Shown: positions 24,563 through 34,944 of the stretch, piece by piece
Position numbering within the stretch: the stretch's first letter is position 1
Layout of the letters: every line of letters starts with the position of its first letter
NCBI GenBank assembly: GCA_036365515.1
Contig: CM070877.1
Location: forward strand, 66,959,522-67,023,521
DNA length: 64,000 nucleotides
Direction of reading: 5' to 3'
From: Torymus aiolomorphi
Taxonomy: Eukaryota; Arthropoda; Insecta; Hymenoptera; Torymidae
Notes under the pieces: model-generated
Told to the model about the DNA's origin: nothing
The model's database searches: none
Seen by the model: the letters and a program-made list of their open reading frames with translations, nothing else
Program-made: the position numbers and the translations under genes

Positions 24563-25206
24563 CAGGGTGTGTCAAAAGTTCCGGGACGGCCAGTTATCTC
24601 AGCGGGAATGCATTTTCTGAAAAAATGTTTCATACAAAAGATGTAGGATTTTTCGCTGGCTATCTGATGGTGACCTTGAATTTGACCTTGGGCTTGACCT
24701 TCAAGGTCATTTGAAGGTCAAGTCGAATTTTTTAAATGGGAAGCCCCCTTTTTTATTGCGGAAACCGAAAGAGGGAAAAATTCTCTTTCCACCGATATAA
24801 GATACATACGGGGTCAAATGTGATCTAGAGGTCGTTTCAAGGTCAAGTCGGTAAAATGAGGTCAAATTGATCTTTGGCAGTCCATAGCATGGAAACTAAG
24901 GGCGTTGGGAAAAAACTTTCCATACGAAAGTTTCCGCAAATCGAATGGAGCATCTGATGGTGACCTTGAATTTGACCTTGGGCTTGACCTTCAAGGTCAT
25001 TTGAATGTCAAGTCGAATTTTTTGAATGGGAACCCTCTTTTTGTTGCAGAAATGCGGGAAAACTTACCATTCCAGGGGTGTAAGATACATACGGGGTTAA
25101 AAGTGAGCCGAAGGTCATTTGAAGGTCAACGTTCTTATACTCCGATCATCTGGACACCCCATCGAATTTCGTGTATCAGGGCGTTAAAAAAACACTTTTT
25201 GTACAA
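24563..25206. repeat. Left TIR of the mariner-like element, with AGGTCA half-site clusters
   Basis: Inverted match to 27724-28367. It consists of two ~290-bp direct sub-repeats (compare 24655-24735 with 24945-25025). Each has a dense block of TGACCTTGA, TGACCTTGG and TTGACCTTCAAGGTCA. Confidence 0.9.
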
Positions 25207-25825
25207 GACCTCCCGAAGTCCAGCCGGTAAAGGCAAGACCTCCCGCAGTCCAGCCAGTCAAGGCAAGATCTCCCGCAGTCCAGCCAGTCAAGGCAAGACC
25301 TCCGCAGTCCAGCGAGTCAATGCAAGACCTCCGCAGTCCAGCCAGTCAAGGCAAGACCTCCGCAGTCCAGCCAGTGAAGGCAAGACCTCCGCAGTCCAGC
25401 CGGTGAAGGCAAGATCTCCACAGTCCAGCCGGTGAAGGCAAGACCTCCGTAGTCCAGCCGGTGAAGGCAAGACCTCCGCAGTCCAGCCGGTGAAGGCAAG
25501 ACCACCGCAGACCAGCCAGTCAAGGCGAGACCTCCGCAGTCCAGCCGGTGAAGGCAAGACCTCCGCAGCCCAGCCGGTGAAGGCAAGATCTCCGCAGTCC
25601 AGCCGGTGAAGGCAAGACCTCCGCAGGCCAGCCGGTGCAGGCAAGACCTCCGCAGTCCAGCCAGTCAAGGCGAGACCTCCGCAGGCCAGCCGGTGAAGGC
25701 AAGACCTCCGCAGTCCAGCCAGTCAAGGCGAGACCTCCGCAGTCCAGCCAGTCAAGGCAAGACCTCCGCTGTCCAGCCGGTGAAGGCAAGATCTCCGCAG
25801 ACCAGCCGGTCAAGGCAAGACTTTA
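25204..25825. repeat. 29-bp minisatellite, about 21 units
   Basis: Unit CAGTCCAGCCGGTGAAGGCA plus AGACCTCCG, with variants (GGTGAAGG/AGTCAAGG). Open frames across it on both strands reflect the repeat only. It lies between left TIR and transposase 3' end. Confidence 0.95.
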
Positions 25826-25858
25826 AAAAAGTTTCAATAATTTTAGAGGTCTTGAGAA

Positions 25859-26937
25859 TCATTTCAATAAATTTTCAAATTGTTTTCCATCAACTTCTTG
25901 ACAGTAGCCTAATCTATTGTAAAAGTTTTCAACGGCATTCACGAGATAGTCAGCAGGCATATTATCACATTCATCTTGTATACGTTGTCGTAATTCTTCT
26001 AAATTCCGAGGCTTAGTTTTGTAAACTATATCTTTAAGATAACCCCATAGGAAAAGTCCAACGGCGTTAAATCGGGTGATCTGGCTGGCCACTCAATGTA
26101 GCCTCTTCGTCCTATCCACCTATCATGAAAAACGACGTCTAAATACCTGCGAACATTTCTACCGTAATGCGCTGGAGCTCCATCTTGTTGAAAAAAAGTA
26201 TGTTCAAAATTTTGACCAGTTACCTCTATAATTCTCGGCACTATTTGATTACGGAGCATATCCTCATACATTTCGGCATTCATATTTCCTTCGAAGAAAA
26301 AAGGACCGATGAGTTTGTTGTTTAATATCCCGGCCCAAACATTCAACTTTTGAGGATTTTGTGTCATATCTTCGCGCATCCAATGGGGATTCTCAGCAGC
26401 CCAATACCTGCTGTTATGCCTATACAAAGTACCATTGAGTTGGAATGTTGCTTCATCAGAGAAAACTATGTTGTGATGAAAGTTAGGATCATCATCGATC
26501 CGTTCCATCATATCTTCGCAAAACTCAACTCGACGATCAAAATCGTCTTCATTTAACTCATGAACAAGTTTTACTTTGAAGGGATGAAATTTATTTGTTC
26601 GTAATACTCTATGAACAGATTTCTTACTTGTTTCATGCTCTTGAGCGAGTTTGCTAAGAGTGCAATGAGGATCTTCTACAGCCGAGAGTACAATATTTAA
26701 TGATGCCTCTTCTGTAGTAGCTGTTTTTGGCCGTCCTGTTCGTGGACGATCTTTCACACTACCGATATCTTCAAAACGTTTTACAGTACGTTCAACTGTT
26801 GATTTTGAAATCGGAGTTAACCCATTTCTGAAAGTTTCATTAAAAACATTTCTTACCTGCATGAAAGAACGTTTCACATCTCCCCAACCTCGAATCATGA
26901 GAAGCGATATTCTTTCTCTTTCAGAAAGTCGCTGCAT
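25859..26937 (-). pseudogene. DD41D-type mariner transposase, one frameshift
   Basis: Start ATG at 26937-26935 (MQRLSERERISLLMIRGWGD). N-terminal helix-turn-helix region with STVERTVKRFEDIGSVKDRP and a GRPK linker. Catalytic core: first Asp in VFSDEATF, second in FFQQDGAPAHY, third in WPARSPDLTPLDF. Counting from the Asp of QQDG to the final Asp of TPLD gives 41 intervening residues, hence DD41D. A one-base loss near 26050 shifts the frame inside the conserved LDFFLWGYLK segment; the rest (KPRNLEELRQRIQDECDN ... FENLLK) lies in the next frame to 25859. The frame extends upstream to 27357 only through repeat DNA. Otherwise intact, about 358 codons, so a young insertion. Confidence 0.9.
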
Positions 26938-27249
26938 TGTAAGAGTTGGGATACGATTTTGTATGTACTCAAACTCAACGAGAACAAAGAATCGAGCATC
27001 AAACACTGCCGAGAGCTTATGACTGGTTGGGACAGAGATGTCAAATGAGCTATAAGTAGAAAAGTGAAATATTCGAAAAAAAATATTTCTCAATAGTTGT
27101 AGATAAAATTTCTCGAGAATCACAGCACTGGCTCGATAGTTGAGACTGAAATGACGATTGAATGGGAGACCCACACTGTAATAAGTATGAGTAAATATAA
27201 GAACCCACATAAACATGAGATCCCAAATGACTTGCGCATATTTATTTTG

Positions 27250-27690
27250 TTTTCGGGGTCGCTGAACCCGTATCTGGGGTCGGTTTGCCCCGTTGGGTCG
27301 ACCCAAGGTCGTTCCAAGGTTAAACCAGAAGGAATTGCAGAAGGTGCTTGAAACCACGGACCCATAGGTTTTCGGGGTCGCTGAACCCGTATCTGGGGTC
27401 GGTTTGCCCCGCTGGATCGACCCAAGGTCGTGCCAAGGTCAAACTAGAAGGAATTGCAGAAGGTGCTTAAAACCACGGACCCATGGGTTTTCGGGGTCGC
27501 TGAACCCGTATCTGGGGTCGGTTTGCCCCGTTGGGTCGACCCAAGGTCGTTCCAAGGTCAAACCAGAAGGAATTGCAGAAGGTGCTTGAAACCACGGACC
27601 CATGGGTTTTCGGGGTCGCTGAACCCGTATCTGGGGTCGGTTTGCCCCGTTGGGTCGACCCAAGGTCATTCCAAGGTCAGCGGTGATTAG
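27250..27690. repeat. 119-bp minisatellite, about 3.7 units
   Basis: GTTTTCGGGGTCGCTGAACC recurs at about 27250, 27369, 27488 and 27607. Units end AAACCACGGACCCAT and contain CCAAGGTC half-site-like strings. It lies between transposase start and right TIR. Confidence 0.95.
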
Positions 27691-27723
27691 CCAGGTCCCA
27701 GGTCTGGGTTTTGATCCAAAAAC

Positions 27724-28367
27724 GTTTGCACAAAAAATGTTTTTTAACGCCCTGATACACGAAATTCGATGGGGTGTCCAGATGATCGGAGTATAAGAAC
27801 GTTGACCTTCAAATGACCTTCGGCTCACTTTTAACCCCGTATGTATCTTACACCCCTGGAAAGGTAAGTTTTCCCGCATTTCTGCAACAAAAAGAGGGTT
27901 CCCATTCAAAAAATCGACTTGACCTTTAAATGACCTTGAAAGTCAAGCCCAAGGTCAAATTCATGGTCACCATCAGATGCTCCATTCGATTTGCGGAAAC
28001 TTTCGTATGGAAAGTTTTTTCCCAACGCCCTTAGTTTCCATGCTTTGGACTGCCCAAGATCAATTTGACCTCATTTTACCGACTTGACCTTGAAACGACC
28101 TCTAGATCACATTTGACCGCGTATGTGTCTTATATCGTTGGAAAGAGAATTTTTCCCTCTTTCGGTTTGCGCAATAAAGAAGGAGGGTTCCCATTTAAAA
28201 AATTCGACTTGACCTTCAAATGACCTTGAAGGTCAAGCCCAAGGTCAAATTCAAGGTCACCATCAGATAGCCAGGGAAAAATTCTACATCTTTTGTATGA
28301 AACATTTTTTCCGAAAATGCATTCCCGCTGAGATAACTGGCCGTCCCGGAACTTTTGACACACCCTG
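27724..28367. repeat. Right TIR of the mariner-like element
   Basis: Inverted counterpart of 24563-25206, with the same TGACCTT/AAGGTCA blocks. Differences are few, consistent with a recent insertion. Confidence 0.9.
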
Positions 28368-28369
28368 TA

Positions 28370-28720
28370 TATAAAAATAATTTCAAATCATTAGAATCAT
28401 TTCCGAACAAATGGACAACTTCTGTGTTATTAAAACTTATTTTAACAATTACATTATAAATTTCAACGAACCTTTTGATTTCTATGTGTTCCATATATTG
28501 TAGTTTTTGATATAAATTTACAATAATCAAAACTATTAAATATATTTTCATAACTATCATTTCCGAGTATAAAGAATGTATACTCTTCCCAATTAGTAAC
28601 AACATTTTGTACTATAGCATGTCTAACTTTCATATGATATCTTTGATCATTATATAGAAAATAGGAAAAACATCGGAATAAATAGTTTCCATCTCCAATA
28701 ATTTTAACTAAATTTGCCAT
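28370..28720 (-). pseudogene. Helitron A OTU domain, catalytic Cys replaced
   Basis: Start ATG 28720-28718. Reads MANLVKIIGDGNYLFRCFSY, the OTU cysteine-protease entry motif in which DGN-C-LFR is expected; here the nucleophile position is Tyr. Continues YHMKVRHAIVQNVVTNWEEY. A one-base loss near 28470 shifts the frame to IEIKRFVEIYNVIVKI and NTEVVHLFGNDSNDLKLFLY. The mariner-like element then interrupts at the TA after FLY; the expected OTU His region follows at 24560 (GHYDI). OTU domains occur at the N-terminus of several Helitron/Helentron proteins, where they may deubiquitinate. This copy would be catalytically dead. Confidence 0.8.
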
Positions 28721-29368
28721 TGGTATATATGTACATGTATTATATGTTTATATACTTTTAAAAATTAAAATTTTTGAAATGTAATACTATTGAAATATTT
28801 ATAAATTTAATAAACTACATACTTAAACTCGTCACCTTATAAAATCCTCTATTTACTTTCAAAATATATTACAAAAAACACAATACAGAATAAACAAAAC
28901 AAAAATTATTCCCCTATATTTAAAATTTTAATCTATAGTTTTAAATTTCTAAATAAAATTTTTACATTAATGAAAAGTTTAAATAAGTGAATTATTTTAA
29001 ATCTTAATAAAAATTTATCACAAAAAAATTAAAAGTGTGGACACACTCTGAATGTAAAGTTTTTAAAAATCTTTTATTATTGAAATTATTTATACTCAAC
29101 AAAAAATGTCCCCGATAACAAAAACTTTTTGTCCTTTGATAATGTCCATTTCTTCAGAACAATGAGATACTATTATAAGGGTGGTTATATATGGCTATTG
29201 GCGAAGGATACCACTTCTAATTAATTATATCATGATTTGTAACTTAAACAATTGAGGGGCGGGTGAGGAGGGCTGAGGGGGGCGCTGAGGAGGGGCTGTG
29301 GTGGAGCCGCGAGGGGGGGCGAGGGGGGCTGAGTCGTAAACATTTTCTTTCAACTATATAATATAGGA
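28721..29368 (-). other. Helitron A 5' leader
   Basis: AT-rich part (28721-29095), the micro-ORF region, then a G-rich block at 29254-29335 and the 5' end TCCTATATTATATAGTTGAA (reverse complement, about 29368). The last two match 51655-51875 in Helitron C. Confidence 0.7.
29096..29149 (-). CDS. Recurrent Helitron-linked micro-ORF, 17 aa
   Basis: MDIIKGQKVFVIGDIFC then stop. Same N-terminus as the frames at 15316, 52122 and 52335. It is sense with the Helitron and about 380 bp upstream of the OTU start. Confidence 0.25.
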   Translation of the reverse strand: MDIIKGQKVFVIGDIFC

Positions 29369-29392
29369 AGATATATATAAGTTTACAAACCC

Positions 29393-29592
29393 AGACTTAT
29401 GTTGACGAATTCTAGCACGGAAAGAGACTTATGCAGACTTTGTGGTACTTATGCAGACATCTGCATAAGTAGGGAGATTATTTCTTTAGTCAAGCGTGAC
29501 TTATGCAGATAAATTCTTACACGGAACCGGACTTATGCAGACACTCTCTATAACTGGAACCCGACTTATGCAGACAAGTCTGCATAAGTACC
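29393..29592. repeat. Cluster of ACTTATGCAGAC motifs (element D)
   Basis: Seven-odd direct or inverted motifs around TTATTTCTTTAGTCAAGC (29478-29495). It shares the longer string ATTCTTACACGGAA followed closely by ACTTATGCAGACAC with the right TIR of the 8985-14010 transposon. Right end is the inverted pair GACAAGTCTGCATAAGT. Confidence 0.75.
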
Positions 29593-29627
29593 TATATCAC
29601 AAACATGTATATATACATCAAATGCAG

Positions 29628-29835
29628 CTTTTGAGGATCTATGTCAGCACGGATTCGATACTTTGAGGATTTTTCGGACTTTTGAGGACATCCTCAAAAT
29701 TCCTTCGGTATGAAACGGTACTTTTGAGGATTTATATTAATACCTTCAACACAGAGAGGGAGTTATTTCTTTAGTCAAGCATATACGAACTCTGGAGAAA
29801 AAAACTGTAGATCCTCAAAAGTGCCGGTTTCCGAA
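29628..29835. repeat. Cluster of TTTTGAGGAT motifs with the same core
   Basis: Five direct or inverted copies of (C)TTTTGAGGAT(C) (about 29631, 29660, 29680, 29724 and 29812 inverted) around TTATTTCTTTAGTCAAGC at 29763-29780. Same architecture as the ACTTATGCAGAC clusters but a different motif word. Followed by ATATATGTATATATGTCGCC, similar to the junction at about 14084-14102. Confidence 0.7.
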
Positions 29836-29864
29836 ATGTATATATATGTATATATGTCGCCAGC

Positions 29865-31418
29865 ATGACGGCGGAGAGCTCGGGCGTGCAGCCGGAGCTC
29901 CGTGAAACAAGCTACAATTATAACAAAAATACAAAGTTGCAACCAGCATTATACATTTTATGTGAAAATTGGTATGATAGAAGTGATTTTACAAGATTGG
30001 AAGGAGCGAGATTCATAAGCCCAGTCACTGGAATTTGCCCACATCATGGAAATTTAAGCATAACCTACAATGAATACTCAAAACAGCTGAGTAATGAAGC
30101 TAAACTATTCATCCATCAAATAATAGCAAGAAAAGAAGAGGATATAAGGAAACAAATACTAAATTAATAAAATCCAATGAAATAAGCCATGAAGAAAAAA
30201 CAATAATTGAAGAACATATGGAAAATAAACTAAAAATAGAAAACGAACTACTACGACAACTTAACAATGAACTACAGGAAAAAAATCAACTGCAAAGAGA
30301 AATAATTGAAAAGTACAAGACTGAAAATAAAAATGTTACATTAAAAAAAAACGAAACCTATGCAGAAACAGTTATAAACGTCAAACCCAAAAATAAACTG
30401 GTAACTAGAATAGCAGTTAAGATAACAAAAAAGGAAGAAACTTTAGAAGATGTAACTCGATACGTGACTCACTACTTAATAAAAGATAAAACTATTCAAA
30501 TGAAAAATATAAAAAAATTTAAAGAAAATGAATGGGTGATAGATTGTGTAAATGAAGAAAGTGTGGTTAAAGCAGTTAAAGTGTTAAGTGCTAAACTTTC
30601 GGACAAATGTGAACTAGTAAAGGAACAATCGCGAATCCCAAAGTTAAAGTAGTAGGAATTGATAATTATGAAAAAATGGACGATAAAGAGCCTGAAAATG
30701 ATATCAATACTAGAAATTTTAACGAATTCAGCAAAAAATGTGATATACTACATTCGTACACAAATGAGAAAACCAATTTACAAACAGTAATTCTAAATGT
30801 ACCAGCAAATATTTACAAATATATAAGAGAGAACAAATACAGATTATTCGTAGGATACCAGAATTGTAGAGTTTATGATATAATAGACCTTACTTCTTGT
30901 TCAAACTGTGGAAGATTTGGGCATATGACATTAGGTGCACAAACCAAAATATGTGCTTAAAATGTGCAGGTAAGCATAAAACTGCAGTCTGTGATTGTAA
31001 TGAAAGAAAGTGTAGTAATTGCTCCTATGCAAACGAAAAATATTTTACAACATATGACACAAAACATATGGCAACAGACAGCCACGAGTGCGAAATATTA
31101 AAAGCTAAAATTAAGAAGTTTGTAGTTAACACTGATTACACTGTTATGCCTACCATACCAAGACACATTGGTAAGGTAGAGTTCTGTAAGAAGAAATCGG
31201 TATTACCTGCGGCTGTATCACCTGCGGCGGTTTCACCAGCCGCTACAAAATCGGCAAGCGCCGCTCTATCGGTAACAGAGAAGGCCTCGGGTATATCCTC
31301 AAAAGCGTTGCATGAAATCAACGCGGTTATTTCTCCCAAGCACACAGTTCGGAAAGTACCACCCAAAAGACAAACGAGAGAAAAAACTAAACAATTGTCA
31401 ACAACAGATGAGGAATAA
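29865..31418 (+). pseudogene. LINE ORF1 (nucleic-acid chaperone-like), frameshifted
   Basis: Begins MTAESSGVQPELRETSYNYN at 29865. The next segments lie in different frames: a Lys/Glu-rich coiled coil (30218-30652, LENELLRQLNNELQEKNQL-like), then YIRENKYRLFVGYQNCRVYD with a CCHC-type knuckle (CSNCGRFGHM, 30895 onward), and after a shift more Cys pairs (CLKCAGKHKTAVC, CSNCSYANE). It ends in an Ala/Pro/Ser-rich tail at 31418, overlapping the ORF2 start by 11 bp. At least three frame breaks (about 30165, 30650, 30905). Confidence 0.8.
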
Positions 31419-32109
31419 AGCTTTTGATTTTGATTGTGATAATGAAATAAGTAACATTATAACAAATGAAATAGAGTGTAGCATTACTAGAATTCTGAAC
31501 GTTAATTTGAAAAATCACAAGTTTATTATTTTATACGTCAATGTGAGAAGTTTAAATGCCAACCACGATAAGCTTGAACTACTCGTAAATAGACTCTTAA
31601 ATAATCCAAGCGTTATTGTATGCTCGGAAACATGGAGACCGCACCATTGTGGACTTTTTAGGCACGACCGCTGCTCAGGAGAGCCTTATAATTTCACCAA
31701 AGCGAAAATTGTCTGACTTCAAAAACTAATAATTTGATACAAAAAAAGTCTTTTCCAGTCAAAATGAGTGCGTTTTAAGCATTTTCTCTGATGTATGTAT
31801 GTCTGTACGCCCGTATGTACGCAAGTTCCTAGATTATCTCAATGAATTTTCAACCGATTCCATCGGGATCGCTGGAAAATACTCCTCTAATTATACCTAA
31901 GTGCCGGTTCTCAATGGAGATAGATCGATCAAAAATTAAAAAAATGCGAGCACAAAGAAATATTTCAAAATATCGATTTTTAAGCTTAATGGCTAGAAAA
32001 ATTAATTCTAAGCTTATATCTACAGGTCCATCTGCTAAAACTAATTAAAATACACCTTTTTCTGTTGGACACTTTTTTCTATGAGCAATATTTGCCAAGA
32101 TAACTGCGA

Positions 32110-32840
32110 AAAACGGCAAAAAAGGTCAAAAATAGACGATTTTCGGCTATAACTTGACAGAATTTGATTTTACGCAAAAATGTTAAATACAAAAGTTGAA
32201 GATAATATTTAAACAAAACTTTTTCCTATTTATCACTTTTGTGTAAAATGAACTCCTGATAAGTTACACTTATAAAAACAATTGTAAACGCCAAAATATA
32301 CATAAAATGGACGATTTTCGGCTATAACTTGACAAGATTTGATTTTACACAAAAATGTTAAATGTAAAAGTTATAGACAATATTAAAACAAAACTTTTTT
32401 CTATTTAACATTTTCATGTAAAAACAACTCCTAACGAGTTAAAGTTACAAAAACGATTTTAAACGCCAAAATATACATAAAATGGACGATTTTCGGCTAT
32501 AAATTGACAGGATCTTATTTCATACAAATTAAAAGTGTAAAATTTGTAGATTATAATAAAAGAAAAAGTTTTCCCCTTTAACATTTTCATGTATAATCGA
32601 TTCCTAATGAGCTAATCCGATAAAATCCATTTTAAACGCCTAATATACATAAAATGGAAGATTTACGGCTATAACTTAACAGGATCTAACTTCACACAAA
32701 TTATAAATGTTAAAGTTATAGATTATAATAAAACAAAACATTTTCCAAATTAATATTTCCATGTACAATCAATTCCTAATGAGCTAATCCGATAAAATCG
32801 ATTTTAAAAACCTTTATCTTAATATAATCAATTTTCGCTT
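32110..32840. repeat. Tandem repeat, unit about 170-180 bp, four to five units
   Basis: GGACGATTTTCGGCTATAAC starts units near 32137, 32308, 32483 and 32656 (degenerate), each with ACACAAAAATGTTAAATGTA, AAACAAAACTTTTTTCTATT and CGATTTTAAACGCC. A related single unit lies at about 36350-36540. Confidence 0.8.
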
Positions 32841-33169
32841 ATTATTTAACAGAATTACATTTGACACACAAATATTCGATACAATAAATAAAATAAATAA
32901 GATCGGAAATAAGATCGTAAAAGTCGATATAACATTCCAAAGATAACATAATTACAAAAACATAATAATAAAATACAAAATTACATTTGATTACAATATT
33001 TAATGGAATAAATACATTGGAACAATAAGTAAAGAAACGAAATATTTATTTCCCTGTTTTCTACAAAAAGACAAAGATTATGCAAACTAAAACATTGTTG
33101 ACATTATATTATGCTGTTTTTAATAGTATTAAAAATGATGGGATACTAGCTTGTGATGCTGTATACCTA

Positions 33170-33480
33170 TATGAATAGTACAAAATCATTAAATAATCTA
33201 CAAAATAAAATCATTAAAATTAAATACAAAAATACTTTTGTGTTTGAAGAATGCCCTTTAAATATTAAATTATTATTTTGTTTTGAATCGGAATTCTATC
33301 ATTACAAGAAATAGAAGTGTACAGATACCAATAAAAAAAGTGAAACAATAACTAACATAGAAGCTGTCAGAACTTATAATTTCTTGTCAAATGATCTAGA
33401 GAACTTAAAATGTAGTAGAATTAAAATTATAAAAATGTATAAAAATTGGGTTGGTAAAAATATATAATTGTTATCTTACT
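33170..33480 (+). pseudogene. Remnant of a second LINE ORF2 C-terminus
   Basis: Reads NNLQNKIIKIKYKNTFVFEE, CPLNIKLLFCFESEFYHYKK, then a stop, then TITNIEAVRTYNFLSNDLEN. Position for position this resembles the C-terminal part of the nearby LINE ORF2 (LLQKIQTRILKLI ... YHYEDLSEIY ... LKTFNTLPNELK) but is clearly diverged. It is an older relative carried inside the Helitron-type insertion. Confidence 0.65.
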
Positions 33481-33829
33481 GTTTTGATAATAAATTTAAG
33501 AAATTTAATATAAGATTACACAACTTAACCCGTTAACTATGTTCCCAGGACCTAAGCGATTAAATTAAAAGAATCAAAATTGTGTAATATTATATAATCA
33601 TATGTTAAAGTAATATCATATTTAAAAAAAAACTTTTATGTAATGTATGAGCTATAAATTTTGTAATATGGTAAATTTCAGTGCATAAAGAATACAGTGT
33701 TCTAGTTGATTTTGTCAGTCTTAGAGTGTGTAGAAAACTATTAAATAGGCAAGTCTCACTGGATAAAAATCTGCGAAATACATAATCATGTATTTTAATA
33801 TAACAGATACCCAGAGGTGAGTTCTTATA

Positions 33830-34620
33830 CCCTGACCAAACTTAATAATTAACCAGACGAGCTAATATTACCAAAGACCACTACCTACCCGTATTACATT
33901 TAACCACACATACACATACACAGCACTTTTATGATATCCCTCAGTTCCTAATTACGTATCCCCTCACACTCTAAAGCACTAACACTTGAAGATCACTGAT
34001 AGAGACACAAAAGCAGCAAAATAGGGTTGGCTGATCTAAGCTGGCACTACTCTATGGATGCAGTCTGCTGAGAATCATCTAACTAACAGCCATCCACTAC
34101 GTCAGTAACTCCACTATCTGAGAGGAAGGTACTAACAGAGACCGTCAATTGTGTCTGAATGTTATGGACTGCCTCGGCCTAAGGATCAACAAAGCACATT
34201 AATAGCAGATCAGCCTTGAGTCTGGGAGACAAGCAAGAAAAGTAGAGCACTTAAAAACTACATATGACATAAATAGATGACACCAATAAAAACATTACCA
34301 TACAAAAGAAAAATCTGCAACAGTGGTTGTAGTTCACTCGCTGCACCAGATACTTCTGGCTAACAACTAGAAGGCAAGGACTAGTGGAAGCCTTGACTCG
34401 TTTCACTGCTGGAAAAAGCCTCAGCCTGAGAGTCGCTGAGAGTCATAACACTGTACGTACACACAGCCATTAATATAAGAGCCAAACAAGGAAAGTTGAG
34501 CACCTACAAACCACATATAACTAATAAATAAACAACCCAGATAATATTTCTACACCCAAGAAACAGTCTGCAACAGCGTTCGTTGTTTACACTCCTCCTG
34601 TTGCCACAGATGCCTGCAAC
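33830..34620. repeat. Degenerate direct duplication, spacing about 240 bp
   Basis: Blocks such as CATTAATAKMAGA...AAGTWGAGCACYTA...ACATATRAC and TCTGCAACAG occur at about 34198-34335 and 34470-34580. No gene recognised in the surrounding 33500-34940. Confidence 0.5.
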
Positions 34621-34944
34621 AAGAAATAGTACCTTCAGCTCACCCATCATAGAGGTTAGGAACGAGAAAGGGCTTACCGAATCTGCTCTCGCCGTTGACA
34701 CACTGCTTTCCTGTCTCCGACGAATTATCAACAACCGACGAATGAACTTAAAGGGACGACATTCACCAGGGCGGCGTACTACAGCAACCGCTGTCATCGT
34801 TGGGGACGCCGGAAGCCAGGCAATGCTATTGTTGACATCACATACCATGGACACACGTGCGCACGCCGCGCAGTCCGCAGTCACAGTATACCTATACTTT
34901 AGGGATTATTATAGCATGAGTAGCAGAAAGCGCGCGCGACCATA

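Larger units (their letters stand above)
24563..28367 (-). mobile_element. Mariner-like (DD41D-type) transposon with 0.64-kb TIRs and internal minisatellites
   Basis: A 3,805-bp element starting CAGGGTGTGTCAAAAGTTCC and ending in its inverse, with TA at 24561-24562 and 28368-28369. TIRs span about 24563-25206 and 27724-28367. Between left TIR and transposase lies a 29-bp minisatellite; between transposase and right TIR a 119-bp one. Removing the element and one TA rejoins the Helitron OTU frame (FLYSGRYDSGHYDI), so the insertion is certain. The transposase has one frameshift. Unusually long TIRs and paired minisatellites distinguish it from typical mariners with ~30-bp TIRs. Confidence 0.9.
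14095..29368 (-). mobile_element. Composite OTU-helicase Helitron (copy A) carrying four nested insertions
   Basis: Read on the minus strand: a 5' end near 29368 (TCCTATATTATATAGTTGAA), a G/C-biased leader, an OTU domain (28720), a Helitron N-terminal region (24560-23944), a PIF1-like helicase (23940-22332), an accessory ORF (22124-21561), a 3' region (20880-20716 plus 15534-15255) and a GC-rich 3' tail (14125-14095). The tail matches the tail of Helitron B (GGGGGTTGGCGAGCGGAGCG) but its terminal hairpin is replaced by (TA)n. Nested inside are a solo LTR, a 5.2-kb TTAA element, a (TA)n element and a mariner-like element. Order and orientation agree with Helitron C at 51655-55470, which lacks these insertions. 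Confidence 0.8.

Noticed and set aside
25288..25813. Long frames on both strands in the 25-kb repeat
   Set aside because: All derive from the 29-bp minisatellite; no domain, and several frames are open together.
26938..27357. N-terminal extension of the mariner transposase
   Set aside because: The open frame upstream of the Met at 26937 comes from the 119-bp repeat and AT-rich DNA; homology starts at MQRLS.
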